Shown: piece by piece, positions 34,894 through 44,783 of the stretch
Position numbering within the stretch: position 1 is the first letter of the stretch
How the letters are laid out: each line of letters starts with the position of its first letter
Translations under genes and position numbers: made by a program
The notes under the pieces: model-generated
Told to the model about the DNA's origin: nothing
The model's input: only the letters and a program-made list of their open reading frames with translations
Databases searched by the model: none
DNA from: a bacterium
Lineage (GTDB): Bacteria; Zhuqueibacterota; Zhuqueibacteria; Residuimicrobiales; Residuimicrobiaceae
DNA length: 64,000 bases
Assembly: GCA_029565685.1 (NCBI GenBank)
Contig: JAKQNR010000017.1
Coordinates: 186,001-250,000, forward strand
Direction of reading: 5' to 3'

Positions 34894-34933
34894 TGCTATG
34901 AAACAAAACGACCCTGTTCTGGAGGTTAACGCC

Positions 34934-37900
34934 ATGAGATCCGCTGTCAAGTTTTCTCAGTTCCTGGTGCTTACCATGATGCTGAGTCTTCTGACCGGCA
35001 CTGCCGCGCTGGCAGTTACCGATGATTTCCTCAACCCTTCCGCCTTTGCCACCGACTGGAGCGCGCACCCGGATATGGTGCTCTCCGGCGGCAACCTGCA
35101 CTGTCAGGCGACTCTTTCGGGCTGGAGTTATTATGCCATCTATAAAGGCAGCGGAGTTACCAATCCCAACAGCGCCTCCATCACTTTTTCTCCGTCTGCC
35201 ACGACGACTACCTATTCCGGCGTATTGTTTGTGAATGGAACGACGGCGGCAGCGGATGGCTATCTGATTACAAAGAAAGGCAATTCTCTTCGTCTGTTCA
35301 AGGTCACTGATGGCCAGGTGCCGGCCGCCGGATACAGTCTGGGCACGGCCACGGCCAATCCGGATATCTCTTTGGCGGCCGGCGGCACGATGACGGTTGT
35401 AGTGAACACGGCTGCTTCAGATTATACTTTCACCGTTTATATCAACGGTACGTTGGTGGGGGTGCTGACCGATACTACTCCGGGAGACAACAGCACCAAC
35501 CTGTCAACGGTTTATGCCGGCGTGATGATCTATGGCACCAGTGATGCCTCCATCAATTCTGACATTGACTCTTTCACCGCGATCGTGGCTTCCACTTCCG
35601 GCGATACCACGCCGCCGGCTGCCATCGGTTCGCTGACGGTGAATTCGACCACCAGCAGTTCAGCCACCCTGAGCTGGCCGGTCACCACCGACAATGTGGC
35701 GGTCACACAATATGACCTTCGTTATTCAACCTCTTCCATCAACGCGTCCAACTTTGGCTCCGCCACGCAGGTCTCCGGCGAGCCGACGCCCAAATCTTCA
35801 GGCACCGAATCTTTCACCGTCACCGGCCTGTCGGCGTCGACCACCTATTATTTCGCCATTCGCGCCGGCGACGCGCTTGCGAACTGGTCTTCGATTACCA
35901 CCGCCAGTCCAACCACAACCGCCACGGCCAGCAGCGGCACGGTATCCGCCGGCTGGAAATGCGCGGACCCGGACGCCTTTAACAGGACTTTGTTGGGCAG
36001 CGACTGGTCGGCGCCCACGTTTACCATTGTCAACGGACAGCTGACCACCGCCTCCACAGCCAACGGCGCTTCGTGGAGCAACCTGGCGGTTTATATCAAA
36101 AGCGGCATGAACAAAACCCCGGAACTTGATTCGTTGAAGGTTTCGTATACCATCGGAGCGGACGCGCAAAAATACAACAACTTATTCGTGCCGGTCGCTC
36201 TGGCTGTTCTGCTGGATTCACCCAGTTCGGTCGCCAACGGCTACTGGCTCAAGCGCACCAACAATGCTCTGCAATTGAACAAAATTTCCGACAACTCTAC
36301 CGTCACTTCGACCACCAGCCTGAAACAAGCCACTCCGGCTGCCGGAGACAAGGTGACCGCCGTCGTCAAAGATCTGCCCAGCGGCAAACAAATCGATTTT
36401 TATATCAACAACAAGTTTGACGCCACGCTGAATTTGGCCGGAGTCACCCTGGAGACCTGGTACGCCGGCGTGGTGATCTATGACAACAAGCAGATCTATA
36501 CGGTGGATAATTTTGAAGTGTGTTTTCCCGGTTCCGCAACGCCTGATGCCGCCCAGATGGCAGAATATCACGGCAACAATCAAACCGGGCCCATCAACAC
36601 CGAACTGCCCGACTCGGTCGCGGTACTGGTGACCGACAACGCCAATCTACCGGTGGAAGGCGCGGTGATCTCTTTTGCCGTCACCCAAGGCCGCGCCACC
36701 CTGAGCGTGGACACCAATGAATTCGACGGCAAAATCTGGAAAGAGTGCGAAGACGCCGCTCTCGGCGGTCTGGCCTTTGAAGCGACGGATACCGGAGCCT
36801 CCGGAGGCAAGTATGTCTCCACTCCGGACACGGTCAATCAGACCGGCACTGTGCCTTTGACCATGACCTTTTACTCGCCCCAGGACCTGATCTATGATTT
36901 TTGGCTCAGATGCCGGGCTTCGGACTCTAAACATAACCGTGGTTATTTCAAATTGGATGACAAGGACAGTCTAGCGGTCAGTGCAGCGCCGATCAGCAGT
37001 TCCTTTGTTTGGTACAAAGTCGGCTACTTTACTGTCAGCCGCGGCGTTCACACGCTCAAATTTTACGTCACCAAAAATCCCGGCTGGGATTGGGATAAAG
37101 TCGCCCTCTGGGATCGGATCAGATATCGTGAGGCCAGCCCGTCGGGAACCGGCGGATCCGGCCCGCTTTTCAGCAACGTCAGCAATGCCGATGGCATTGC
37201 CTCCACCCGGGTGACCTTTGGCTCTGACGCAGACACCAACGTGGTGGTGCAGGCCATAGGATATACATCCGACGGCCAGACCATGCTGAACGGAGCGCCG
37301 GTGCATTTTACTTTGGACCCGACGCCTGGACCGGCCTACAGCTTGGTCAAAGGCACCAAACTCGACACTCTGAAGGGGACGGCTGGACAAAGGATGAACG
37401 ATCCGATCCAGGCTCTGGTTTTGGACAGTTACGGCAACCGCGTGCCGGGCGCCACGGTCCGTTTCAGCATTGTCAGCGGCGATGGAACCTTGTCCACTGC
37501 CTCTGCGGTTTCCAATGAAAACGGAGAGGCCAACACCTATCTTACTTTATCTCTTTTGGAAACGTTCTATGTGATCGAGGCCACGGCCACGGACAATGGC
37601 GGTGTAACTCTGAGAAATGCGCCGGTCACCTTTTACGTCAAGCCGGGCGTGCCGCCGAAGCAGATCGAATACGTCAGCGGCACTGATCAAACAGGGTTCT
37701 CCTGCGACCGGCTGCCTAATCCCCTGATCGTCAAGGTCATCGGCAACAACGACCTGCCCTTTGCCAATTATCCGGTGGAGTTTAAGGTGACGAGCGGAGG
37801 CGGCGGCGTCAGCGCTTTGAGCCCGGAGAGTTACAGCTCCACGGTCACCATCAAGACCAACAGCGAAGGCCTGGCGCAGGCGTATTGGAAGACCGGCGCT

Positions 37901-40900
37901 GTGGCCGGCATCAACACGGTGGAGGCGCAAACGCCCGGTTTGGCCGGCAGCCCCATCGTGTTCACTGCTACCGGCAATGTGGATGCGGCCGCAGTGCTGA
38001 AAATCGTCTCCGGCAACGCGCAGCAGGGACCTGTGGGCGTGAATCTGGAAAAACCTTTGGTGGTCAAGATCTCCGACAAATGCGGTGAAAATCCCATTCC
38101 TGGCTTTCCGGTGGTCTTTACCGTGATCCAGGGCACGGACGCTTATCTGGACAATCCGAGCAACTTGAATAAATCGGTCACAGTGATGACCAATGACCAG
38201 GGTCTGGCGCAGGTGAACCTGTTCATCGGCAGCCTGCCCAATGAGCAGCATCTGGTGCGGGCGACGGCCGCTGGCATGAATCCGGAAGTGGTCACTTTTA
38301 CAGCCACCTCCACCGCTGCTGTGGCCATCGCTCTGGAGTATATATCGGGAAATTTTCAGGACACCACAGTCACCAAGACTTTGAGCCAGCCGTTGGTCGT
38401 TCGCACGCTGGGCCCCTATGAAGCCCCCATCAGCGGTCAGACGGTCAAGTTCACTGTCACTAAAGGCAACGGCAATATCAACGGACAGACGTTTATCAGC
38501 GTTGTTTCCGACGCGCAGGGTTTGGCGCGCGCCAACCTGACCATCGGCACTGCGGCGGGCGATTCGGCCAACATTGTGGAAGCCACCTCCACTCGCAGCG
38601 ATAATGTCAATCTGCAATTAAAGGGTTCCCCGGTCCGCTTCATCGCAGCTGGAGTCGCTGATGTGGCCTCGCGCGTGGAGCGGGATGAAGCCAGCAACGC
38701 TCAATCCGGAACCGCAGGCGCCCCGTTGCTCAAGGACATCCGCGCCCGCGTTCTCGATCAATACGGCAACCCCATTTTCGATTACCCGGTGACCTTTGAG
38801 ATCAAGGCGGACGGCGGTACGTTCATCAGCGGCGCCACCGAAAGCACGGTGCAAATCAGCAGAACCGGCAAGGACGGCTATGCGTCGGCGAAATGGAAAA
38901 TGCCGACTTCGTTGGGGCCGGTCAGCTGTACGGCCACTGCTGCCAAGGAGAACGGCGAGGAACTGAGCGGCAGCCCGATCTCCTTTACCGCCACCTCGGT
39001 GACCGGCGAGGCCTACAAGATGCTCTCTCTGACGACCGCGGATACGCTTTCCGGCGTTGCCGGCAAACCGCTGTCGCAGCTGTTGCGCGTCCGGGTGACT
39101 GATCGCAATGATCTGCCCAAGGGCGGCTATTTTGTCACGTTTGTGGTCACCAAGGGCGGTGGGTCGTTGAGCAACGGATTGACCAGCGCCTCGACCCAGA
39201 CGGTGGCCACGTCGGTCGATTCCGGAATCGCTGAGGTCACCTGGACCTTAGGAACCGTCCGCGGCGTGGCCAATAACATCGTGCAGGCGCGCGCGGCGGT
39301 GACGGTGAATCCGACGCTGACATTTCAAGCTTCGGCAAAGCCCGACATTCCAAGCCGGTTGATCGAGGATAAAACCGCCAAGGATCAGGTCGGCAAGGTG
39401 GGGGTGGCCCTGGCTCAGCCCATCAAAGTGCAGATCGTCGATCAATACGGCAACGGCGTGCCGAACCATGCGGTGGTGTTTACGGTGCAGGGTGCGGATT
39501 CGGTGCGCGGCAATATCGACGGCTTGGCCACGAAAACGGTGCCCACGGATATCGACGGCTTTGCCAGAGTGAACTGGGTGTTGGGCAAACGTCCGGGTTC
39601 GCGCAACAACATTATGGAAGTGACTTCCCGTCACATCAACACGCTGTTGACCAATGCGCCGTATGTGTTCTATGCCACAGCGATCATCGGTGATCCAGCG
39701 CTTATCGCCATGAAGAGCGACACGGCCAAGCTGTCCGCCGGCACCACCATCGGCGCCGCGCTGTCGGAACCGTTGCGCGTTCGCGTGACAGACATGTTCG
39801 CCAATCCCATCGCCAATCAGGAGGTTGTTTTCGAGGTCATGAGCACAGCGGCAGCCGGCGGCGGCACGCTGGACGGCGTGGTGGACACCAAAAAGACCGT
39901 GTTGACCGACTCGTACGGCATGGCCAGCGTGCTTTTTTACTGCGGCAATAAATACGGCTACAAGATCAACCGGGTTGAAGCGCGCGCCGAGTTTGCCAGC
40001 CAGAAATTGAGCGGATCGCCGGTGACCTTTTTTATTTCCGGTCGCGCATCGAATGCTGCCAAAATTCAGGCCAAAGGGGGGAACAATCAGAACGGCACGG
40101 TCGGTCAATATCTGGCGGACGAGCTGCAGGTCATGGCCATGGATCAATATGGAAACGGCGTAAGTGGACATCCGATCACTTTTCGCGTGACTACAGGCGC
40201 TGCTGAAAAATCTTCTCTCGGTGCGGACACTCTGGCGATCAAAGTCGTGGAAACCGGACCGGATGGCATCGCTCACGTGGCCTGGAAGCTGGGACGCGTG
40301 GCCGGCGCGGACAAGAACGTAGTGGAAGTCACTTCCACCAATGGGTCGACCCTATTGGCCGGTGCGCCGTTGTTTTTCAAGGCCTCTGCTGCTGCGGACA
40401 TCACCGACTCGAAACGCAGCCAGATTCAGGCGTTTCCTGTGGAGGTGCCGGCGGACGGCGTTTCCAAGTCGGTCATTCAGGTTACTTTGCGCGATCAGTA
40501 CGACAACCTGGTGTCCAAAAAAGCGGTCATCCTTTCCGCTTCCAATACAACCACCAACATTACCCAGCCCATGGCCACCACCGACGACAAGGGGCAGGCG
40601 ACCGGTTATGTCACTGCGACATCGGCCGGCGCCACCTGGCTCAAGGCACGTGATTTGAACAGCCAGATTACTTTAGCGGACAGCGTGCGCGTGACGTTCA
40701 AGGCTTTGGCCGCTTTTGAGATCATCATGGCCAGCACCAATCATGGCGACGCCCAAGAGGCCAATGTAGCCACGGCCTTGACTTCGCCGCTGCGCGTGTA
40801 TGTGCGCGATAAATATGGCAATCCCATTCGCAATTTCCCGGTGACGTTCGTCCCGACGCAGGGCGGCGGCCAGATGCTGGATGGACCGCAAGTGTTTACC

Positions 40901-43129
40901 GACTCGACCGGCCTGGCGCAGGCCCGTTATCTGCTCGGCCCGGCGGAGGGAGTCAACTTTATCGAAGCGCGGGCGTTTGATCAGACCACCGGTGCGGCGC
41001 TCAGCAACTCCCCGGTGCGGTTCACCGAGTCCGGTAAAAAATCTAAACCGTCGTATCTGGTCAAAGTCAGCGGCGATGAACAATCCGCTGCCCCTGGTCA
41101 GCAATTGGTAAATCCGCTCAAAGTACGCGTGTTGGATCTGAACAATAAACCGATCTGGGGCGTCGAGGTCAAGTTCGGCGTTCTGCTCAACGACGGCAAT
41201 GTGATCAGCACCAATCCGGTGAAAACCGATATGAACGGTGAAGCCCAGGCCAGCGTGGTGGTGGGATTCACTCAAGGCACCAACTTGTACAGCGCTCATC
41301 TGCCAGAAGCCCCGGCGATTCAGACCCTGTCCTTCAGGGCCACTACGATCAACGGGACCGCCAGCCGGCTGGTGTACATCGCCGGCAATCATCAGAAAGG
41401 AACGGTCAATCGGACCCTGCCTCAGTTGTTGACAGTCGCCACTGAGGACGACTATGGCAACAAGGTCGCCAATGTGCCGGTTAATTTTTCCGTGGTGGAT
41501 GACGCCACGGTGCTCTCTGTCGGCGCACTGGCGGGCGGCGTCAAATCCGCGATCGTGCGTTCCGGCCCAGACGGCATCGCCTCCATCACCTACACCCCGG
41601 GAACCCGCGCCGGATTGAACAAAGTACTGGTCTCTGCGGCTGGGCTGCAGCCTGTGAGCATGCCCTTTATGCTCTATGGCAAAGCCGATGCCCCGCATTG
41701 CATGACGGACGCCAGCGTCAAGAATCTGCGCGGCCAGGTGGGCAAAATGATGATCGATCCGATCCAGGTTCTGGTCAGCGATCAATACGGCAATCCGGCG
41801 CAGAACGGCATGGTGCAGTTTGTGGTGATGCCGCAAAGCGGAAGCCTGGTGGGCAACAACGTGGTTTATTCGGACAGCACGGGCGTGGCTGCCGCGCACT
41901 GGGTGTTGGGCAAAGCGGGCACCAATGTGGCGCTGGCCACCGCACTGCTGCCCTGCGGCGCAACCCAGATCACCTTTAACGCAACGGGGGAAACCAACAA
42001 TTACCCGGTGTTGTCGCTGCCCGGCGATCATGTGATCAATGAACTGCAGCAGCTGCTGCTGACCATCTCCGCGTCCGACGGCGACGGCGACCAGATATAC
42101 ATCAATGCCCTGCGCTTGCCGGAAGGCGCGGTTTTCAACGAACCGGTTGGCTCTTATCAACTCAACTGGACGCCGACGCCGAACCAAGGCCGCAGCGATC
42201 CGTACTATGCGGTGTTCGAAGCGCTGGACAGCCGCGGCGGACGCGATCTCGATTCAATCAAGATCATGGTGCGCAACGACAACGCGGCCCCGCAATTGGT
42301 GAGCAAAAGTCCAGTGGACCAGTATGCACTGGTGCCTTATCAGTCGACTCAGGAGTTTCTCGTCCAGGTTATGGATCCTGACGGCGACCGGCTGACCTAC
42401 AGCTGGAAGGTGGATAACGCGGTGGTCGGCAACTCGTCCGCGTTTTTCTTCGACTCACGTTACTATACGGCGACGAGCCAGCACACAGTGTCGGTGGAGG
42501 TCTCTGATGGGGTTAGCAGCATCATCAGCACCTGGGTGGTTGACATCCGCAGTGCGGTTGAGATGAAGACGTTCACCTGCGCGGCGGTTCCCTATCAGGG
42601 CGTCAAGCTGGAATGGGAAACCGCTTCCGAGACCGGCAACCTGGGCTTCCATGTGTATCGCAGCCTCAGTGAGGCCGGAAAATACGACAAGATCAACGCT
42701 GAACTGGTGCCAGCCTGTGAGAATGGCAAATATATCTTTATCGATCAGGAGGCGCAAGTGGGCCGCAAATACTATTATAAAATCGAGGACATAAACACCA
42801 GCGGCGCCGCTCAGACGCACGGCCCGGTGTTGGCGGAAGTGGCGGCGCCGGAGAACTACGATCTGGCGCAGAACTATCCCAATCCCTTCAACCCGACGAC
42901 CAACATTCGTTTTCAATTGCCGCAGAACGACCAGGTGAGAATACAGGTTTTTAATCTCACCGGTCAGCTGGTGTGCACGTTGGTTGACGGCAAGATGCCG
43001 GCCGGCTACCATATCGCGGTTTGGGATGGCCGCGACGAATACGGAGTCCGAGTCGGATCCGGCATCTATTACTACCGGTTGACCTGCAAGTCCTTCAGCT
43101 CGACGAAAAAGATGGCGCTGTTGAAATAA
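34934..43129 (+). CDS. giant Ig-like-repeat surface protein with FlgD-Ig-like sorting module
   Basis: The product has 2731 residues. A signal peptide (SQFLVLTMMLSLLTGTAALA) is followed by a jelly-roll (about 25-219), an Fn3 domain (about 222-330), a second jelly-roll (about 335-530) and about 15 tandem Big_1/invasin-like domains of roughly 100-120 residues (about 539-2354). Their recurring elements are VLDQYGNP, VTFEV and a DG-A strand. The first repeat holds a 150-residue carbohydrate-binding-like insert. After the repeats come two cadherin/Ig-like domains, an Fn3-like domain and the C-terminal NYPNPFNPTTNIRF plus WDGRDEYGVRVGSGIYYYRL module. It is most likely an adhesin or a biofilm/S-layer-associated protein. 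ATG at 34934 is backed by GGAGG (34921-34925). A sigma-54-type promoter lies upstream. Confidence 0.9.
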   Translation: MRSAVKFSQFLVLTMMLSLLTGTAALAVTDDFLNPSAFATDWSAHPDMVLSGGNLHCQATLSGWSYYAIYKGSGVTNPNSASITFSPSATTTTYSGVLFVNGTTAAADGYLITKKGNSLRLFKVTDGQVPAAGYSLGTATANPDISLAAGGTMTVVVNTAASDYTFTVYINGTLVGVLTDTTPGDNSTNLSTVYAGVMIYGTSDASINSDIDSFTAIVASTSGDTTPPAAIGSLTVNSTTSSSATLSWPVTTDNVAVTQYDLRYSTSSINASNFGSATQVSGEPTPKSSGTESFTVTGLSASTTYYFAIRAGDALANWSSITTASPTTTATASSGTVSAGWKCADPDAFNRTLLGSDWSAPTFTIVNGQLTTASTANGASWSNLAVYIKSGMNKTPELDSLKVSYTIGADAQKYNNLFVPVALAVLLDSPSSVANGYWLKRTNNALQLNKISDNSTVTSTTSLKQATPAAGDKVTAVVKDLPSGKQIDFYINNKFDATLNLAGVTLETWYAGVVIYDNKQIYTVDNFEVCFPGSATPDAAQMAEYHGNNQTGPINTELPDSVAVLVTDNANLPVEGAVISFAVTQGRATLSVDTNEFDGKIWKECEDAALGGLAFEATDTGASGGKYVSTPDTVNQTGTVPLTMTFYSPQDLIYDFWLRCRASDSKHNRGYFKLDDKDSLAVSAAPISSSFVWYKVGYFTVSRGVHTLKFYVTKNPGWDWDKVALWDRIRYREASPSGTGGSGPLFSNVSNADGIASTRVTFGSDADTNVVVQAIGYTSDGQTMLNGAPVHFTLDPTPGPAYSLVKGTKLDTLKGTAGQRMNDPIQALVLDSYGNRVPGATVRFSIVSGDGTLSTASAVSNENGEANTYLTLSLLETFYVIEATATDNGGVTLRNAPVTFYVKPGVPPKQIEYVSGTDQTGFSCDRLPNPLIVKVIGNNDLPFANYPVEFKVTSGGGGVSALSPESYSSTVTIKTNSEGLAQAYWKTGAVAGINTVEAQTPGLAGSPIVFTATGNVDAAAVLKIVSGNAQQGPVGVNLEKPLVVKISDKCGENPIPGFPVVFTVIQGTDAYLDNPSNLNKSVTVMTNDQGLAQVNLFIGSLPNEQHLVRATAAGMNPEVVTFTATSTAAVAIALEYISGNFQDTTVTKTLSQPLVVRTLGPYEAPISGQTVKFTVTKGNGNINGQTFISVVSDAQGLARANLTIGTAAGDSANIVEATSTRSDNVNLQLKGSPVRFIAAGVADVASRVERDEASNAQSGTAGAPLLKDIRARVLDQYGNPIFDYPVTFEIKADGGTFISGATESTVQISRTGKDGYASAKWKMPTSLGPVSCTATAAKENGEELSGSPISFTATSVTGEAYKMLSLTTADTLSGVAGKPLSQLLRVRVTDRNDLPKGGYFVTFVVTKGGGSLSNGLTSASTQTVATSVDSGIAEVTWTLGTVRGVANNIVQARAAVTVNPTLTFQASAKPDIPSRLIEDKTAKDQVGKVGVALAQPIKVQIVDQYGNGVPNHAVVFTVQGADSVRGNIDGLATKTVPTDIDGFARVNWVLGKRPGSRNNIMEVTSRHINTLLTNAPYVFYATAIIGDPALIAMKSDTAKLSAGTTIGAALSEPLRVRVTDMFANPIANQEVVFEVMSTAAAGGGTLDGVVDTKKTVLTDSYGMASVLFYCGNKYGYKINRVEARAEFASQKLSGSPVTFFISGRASNAAKIQAKGGNNQNGTVGQYLADELQVMAMDQYGNGVSGHPITFRVTTGAAEKSSLGADTLAIKVVETGPDGIAHVAWKLGRVAGADKNVVEVTSTNGSTLLAGAPLFFKASAAADITDSKRSQIQAFPVEVPADGVSKSVIQVTLRDQYDNLVSKKAVILSASNTTTNITQPMATTDDKGQATGYVTATSAGATWLKARDLNSQITLADSVRVTFKALAAFEIIMASTNHGDAQEANVATALTSPLRVYVRDKYGNPIRNFPVTFVPTQGGGQMLDGPQVFTDSTGLAQARYLLGPAEGVNFIEARAFDQTTGAALSNSPVRFTESGKKSKPSYLVKVSGDEQSAAPGQQLVNPLKVRVLDLNNKPIWGVEVKFGVLLNDGNVISTNPVKTDMNGEAQASVVVGFTQGTNLYSAHLPEAPAIQTLSFRATTINGTASRLVYIAGNHQKGTVNRTLPQLLTVATEDDYGNKVANVPVNFSVVDDATVLSVGALAGGVKSAIVRSGPDGIASITYTPGTRAGLNKVLVSAAGLQPVSMPFMLYGKADAPHCMTDASVKNLRGQVGKMMIDPIQVLVSDQYGNPAQNGMVQFVVMPQSGSLVGNNVVYSDSTGVAAAHWVLGKAGTNVALATALLPCGATQITFNATGETNNYPVLSLPGDHVINELQQLLLTISASDGDGDQIYINALRLPEGAVFNEPVGSYQLNWTPTPNQGRSDPYYAVFEALDSRGGRDLDSIKIMVRNDNAAPQLVSKSPVDQYALVPYQSTQEFLVQVMDPDGDRLTYSWKVDNAVVGNSSAFFFDSRYYTATSQHTVSVEVSDGVSSIISTWVVDIRSAVEMKTFTCAAVPYQGVKLEWETASETGNLGFHVYRSLSEAGKYDKINAELVPACENGKYIFIDQEAQVGRKYYYKIEDINTSGAAQTHGPVLAEVAAPENYDLAQNYPNPFNPTTNIRFQLPQNDQVRIQVFNLTGQLVCTLVDGKMPAGYHIAVWDGRDEYGVRVGSGIYYYRLTCKSFSSTKKMALLK

Positions 43130-43142
43130 GGGTGGTGTGGTG

Positions 43143-43183
43143 GATAGGGGGCGTTGGATGAGTTTTATCCAACGTCCCCTATC
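43143..43183 (+). terminator. long stem-loop after the giant gene
   Basis: GATAGGGG-CGTTGGAT pairs with ATCCAACG-CCCCTATC across a 7-base loop, with one mismatch in the stem. No T-run follows directly; it probably acts together with the second hairpin about 40 bases downstream to end transcription or protect the 3' end. Confidence 0.6.
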
Positions 43184-43219
43184 AGGGGTAGCGACGCAGC
43201 GCACCGCCGGTTAACGGTC

Positions 43220-43251
43220 AAAGCCGATATTTAAGAATATCGGCTTTTTTT
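43220..43251 (+). terminator. rho-independent terminator
   Basis: AAAGCCGATATT (43220-43231) pairs with AATATCGGCTTT (43236-43247), 4-base loop, followed by a T-run. The A-run on the left arm also permits function on the minus strand. Confidence 0.9.
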
Positions 43252-43349
43252 AAGTCCTTTGAATAAAATTGGATTGTAAAATTGCCTCGAGAGTAGTACC
43301 TTAAAGGCTGGAATAAAGAAGACTCTGGTTATCGAAAAAGGTCGAGGCT

Positions 43350-44783
43350 ATGAAGAAGCATTTCTTGTTCGTTTTTATGTTATTGTCACTGGTCGCGGTT
43401 GCCCGCGCGTCGGAAGGAGCGGCTCACGAGGCTGTCCATTTGGGAGAGCTATTGCCGGTGTGGAGCGGCTTGCCGTTCGTCGGCATTTTGTTGTCCATCG
43501 CATTGTTTCCGCTGTTCGCCCCTCATTTTTGGCATCGCCATTTCGGCAAGGTATCGGCCTTTTGGGCGTTGCTGTTCGCGGTTCCGTTTGCGATCGCCTA
43601 CGGCGAACCGGCCTTGCACGAAATCCTGCATATCTATCTTATCGATTATTTACCCTTTATTATTCTGTTGTGGGCGCTGTTCACCGTGGCCGGCGGCCTG
43701 CTGGTGGAGGGGGATATCGTCGGCAAGCCGGTCAGCAATTTACTGATGCTGTTGATCGGCACGGCCATCGCTTCGTGGATCGGCACCACCGGCGCCTCTA
43801 TGCTGATGATCCGTCCGGTGCTTCGCGCCAACAGCAGCCGCAAGAACAAGGTCCATGTGGTGATATTTTTTATCTTTCTGGTCAGCAACGTCGGCGGCGC
43901 TTTGACCCCTTTGGGCGATCCGCCGTTGTTCCTCGGATTTCTCCACAGCGTGCCGTTTTTCTGGACCATGCAACTGTTGCCGGAGACCTTGCTGGTGGCC
44001 GGGTTGGCTCTAGCGGTTTTCTTTATCATGGATTCGGTTTTATATAAACGGGAAGCTTATTCGTCGACCCAAAAAACGCTCGTCGCAGAGGCCGAGACGT
44101 CTGTGCGCATTCGCGGTGTGTTTAATTTTGTGCTCCTGGCTGGCGTGGTCGGCTCTGTGCTGATGAGCGGCGTGCTGCATCTGGGCGAAGTGACCGTGTG
44201 GGGGATCACGCTGGAATTGCAGAATCTGCTGCGCGATTTCCTGTTGATCATGATCGGTTTGATTTCACTCAAGACGACGCGGGTGGAGATCCGTCAAGGC
44301 AACGAATTCACTTGGGGGCCGATACAAGAGGTGGCGATCCTGTTCGCGGGCATTTTCATGACCATCATTCCGGCATTGGCCATGCTGCGCGCCGGCAGCC
44401 AGGGTCATTTGGCGTTCATTATTAACGGTGTAAAGGCGCCCTGGCACTATTTCTGGATCACCGGCGGCCTGTCCAGCTTTCTTGATAACGCGCCCACGTA
44501 TTTGACTTTTTTTAATACCGCACTGGGCAACTTTTATCCGGGAATGCCGGAGGCGCAGGCAGTAGCCCGTCTGTTGACCGAGCATCCGATCTATTTAAAG
44601 GCCATCTCCTGCGGCGCAGTGTTCATGGGCGCCAACACTTACATCGGCAATGCGCCCAACTTTATGGTGCGCTCCATCGCCGAAGAAGCCGGCGTCAAAA
44701 TGCCCAGTTTTTTCGGCTATATGCTCTATTCCCTCTTGGTTCTAATTCCCCTGTTCGTACTCACGACGCTAATCTTCTTTTAA
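43350..44783 (+). CDS. CitMHS_2 / sodium:proton antiporter-type transporter
   Basis: The 477-residue membrane protein has about 12 helices after an N-terminal signal-like segment (MKKHFLFVFMLLSLVAVARA). Ion-transporter-superfamily loops are visible: ASWIGTTGASMLMIRPVLRAN and the mirrored GGLSSFLDNAPTYLTFFN, with FLVSNVGGALTPLGDPPLFLGF and MGANTYIGNAPNFMVRSIA, the re-entrant motifs of NhaD/CitMHS relatives. It is annotated as either Na+/H+ antiporter or citrate-type transporter in this family; the sequence does not decide. Transcribed alone. Its 3' end overlaps the convergent leuD by 15 bases. Confidence 0.82.
   Translation: MKKHFLFVFMLLSLVAVARASEGAAHEAVHLGELLPVWSGLPFVGILLSIALFPLFAPHFWHRHFGKVSAFWALLFAVPFAIAYGEPALHEILHIYLIDYLPFIILLWALFTVAGGLLVEGDIVGKPVSNLLMLLIGTAIASWIGTTGASMLMIRPVLRANSSRKNKVHVVIFFIFLVSNVGGALTPLGDPPLFLGFLHSVPFFWTMQLLPETLLVAGLALAVFFIMDSVLYKREAYSSTQKTLVAEAETSVRIRGVFNFVLLAGVVGSVLMSGVLHLGEVTVWGITLELQNLLRDFLLIMIGLISLKTTRVEIRQGNEFTWGPIQEVAILFAGIFMTIIPALAMLRAGSQGHLAFIINGVKAPWHYFWITGGLSSFLDNAPTYLTFFNTALGNFYPGMPEAQAVARLLTEHPIYLKAISCGAVFMGANTYIGNAPNFMVRSIAEEAGVKMPSFFGYMLYSLLVLIPLFVLTTLIFF

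Noticed and set aside
36540-42000. Tandem repeats in the giant gene as possible CRISPR or satellite
   Set aside because: Repeats are about 330 bases, diverged at DNA level and conserved only as protein domains.
40673-42187. 504-codon open frame on the minus strand within the giant gene, and similar antisense frames (37547-38617, 39248-40276)
   Set aside because: They are shadows of the GC-rich repeat array: no ribosome site, no recognisable domain, and the plus frame has clear signal, repeats and sorting module.
43270-43286. Sigma-54-like TTGGATTGTAAAATTGCC upstream of the antiporter gene
   Set aside because: GG and GC are 11 bases apart rather than 10, and the -24 element lacks GGCA, so it does not meet the strict spacing.
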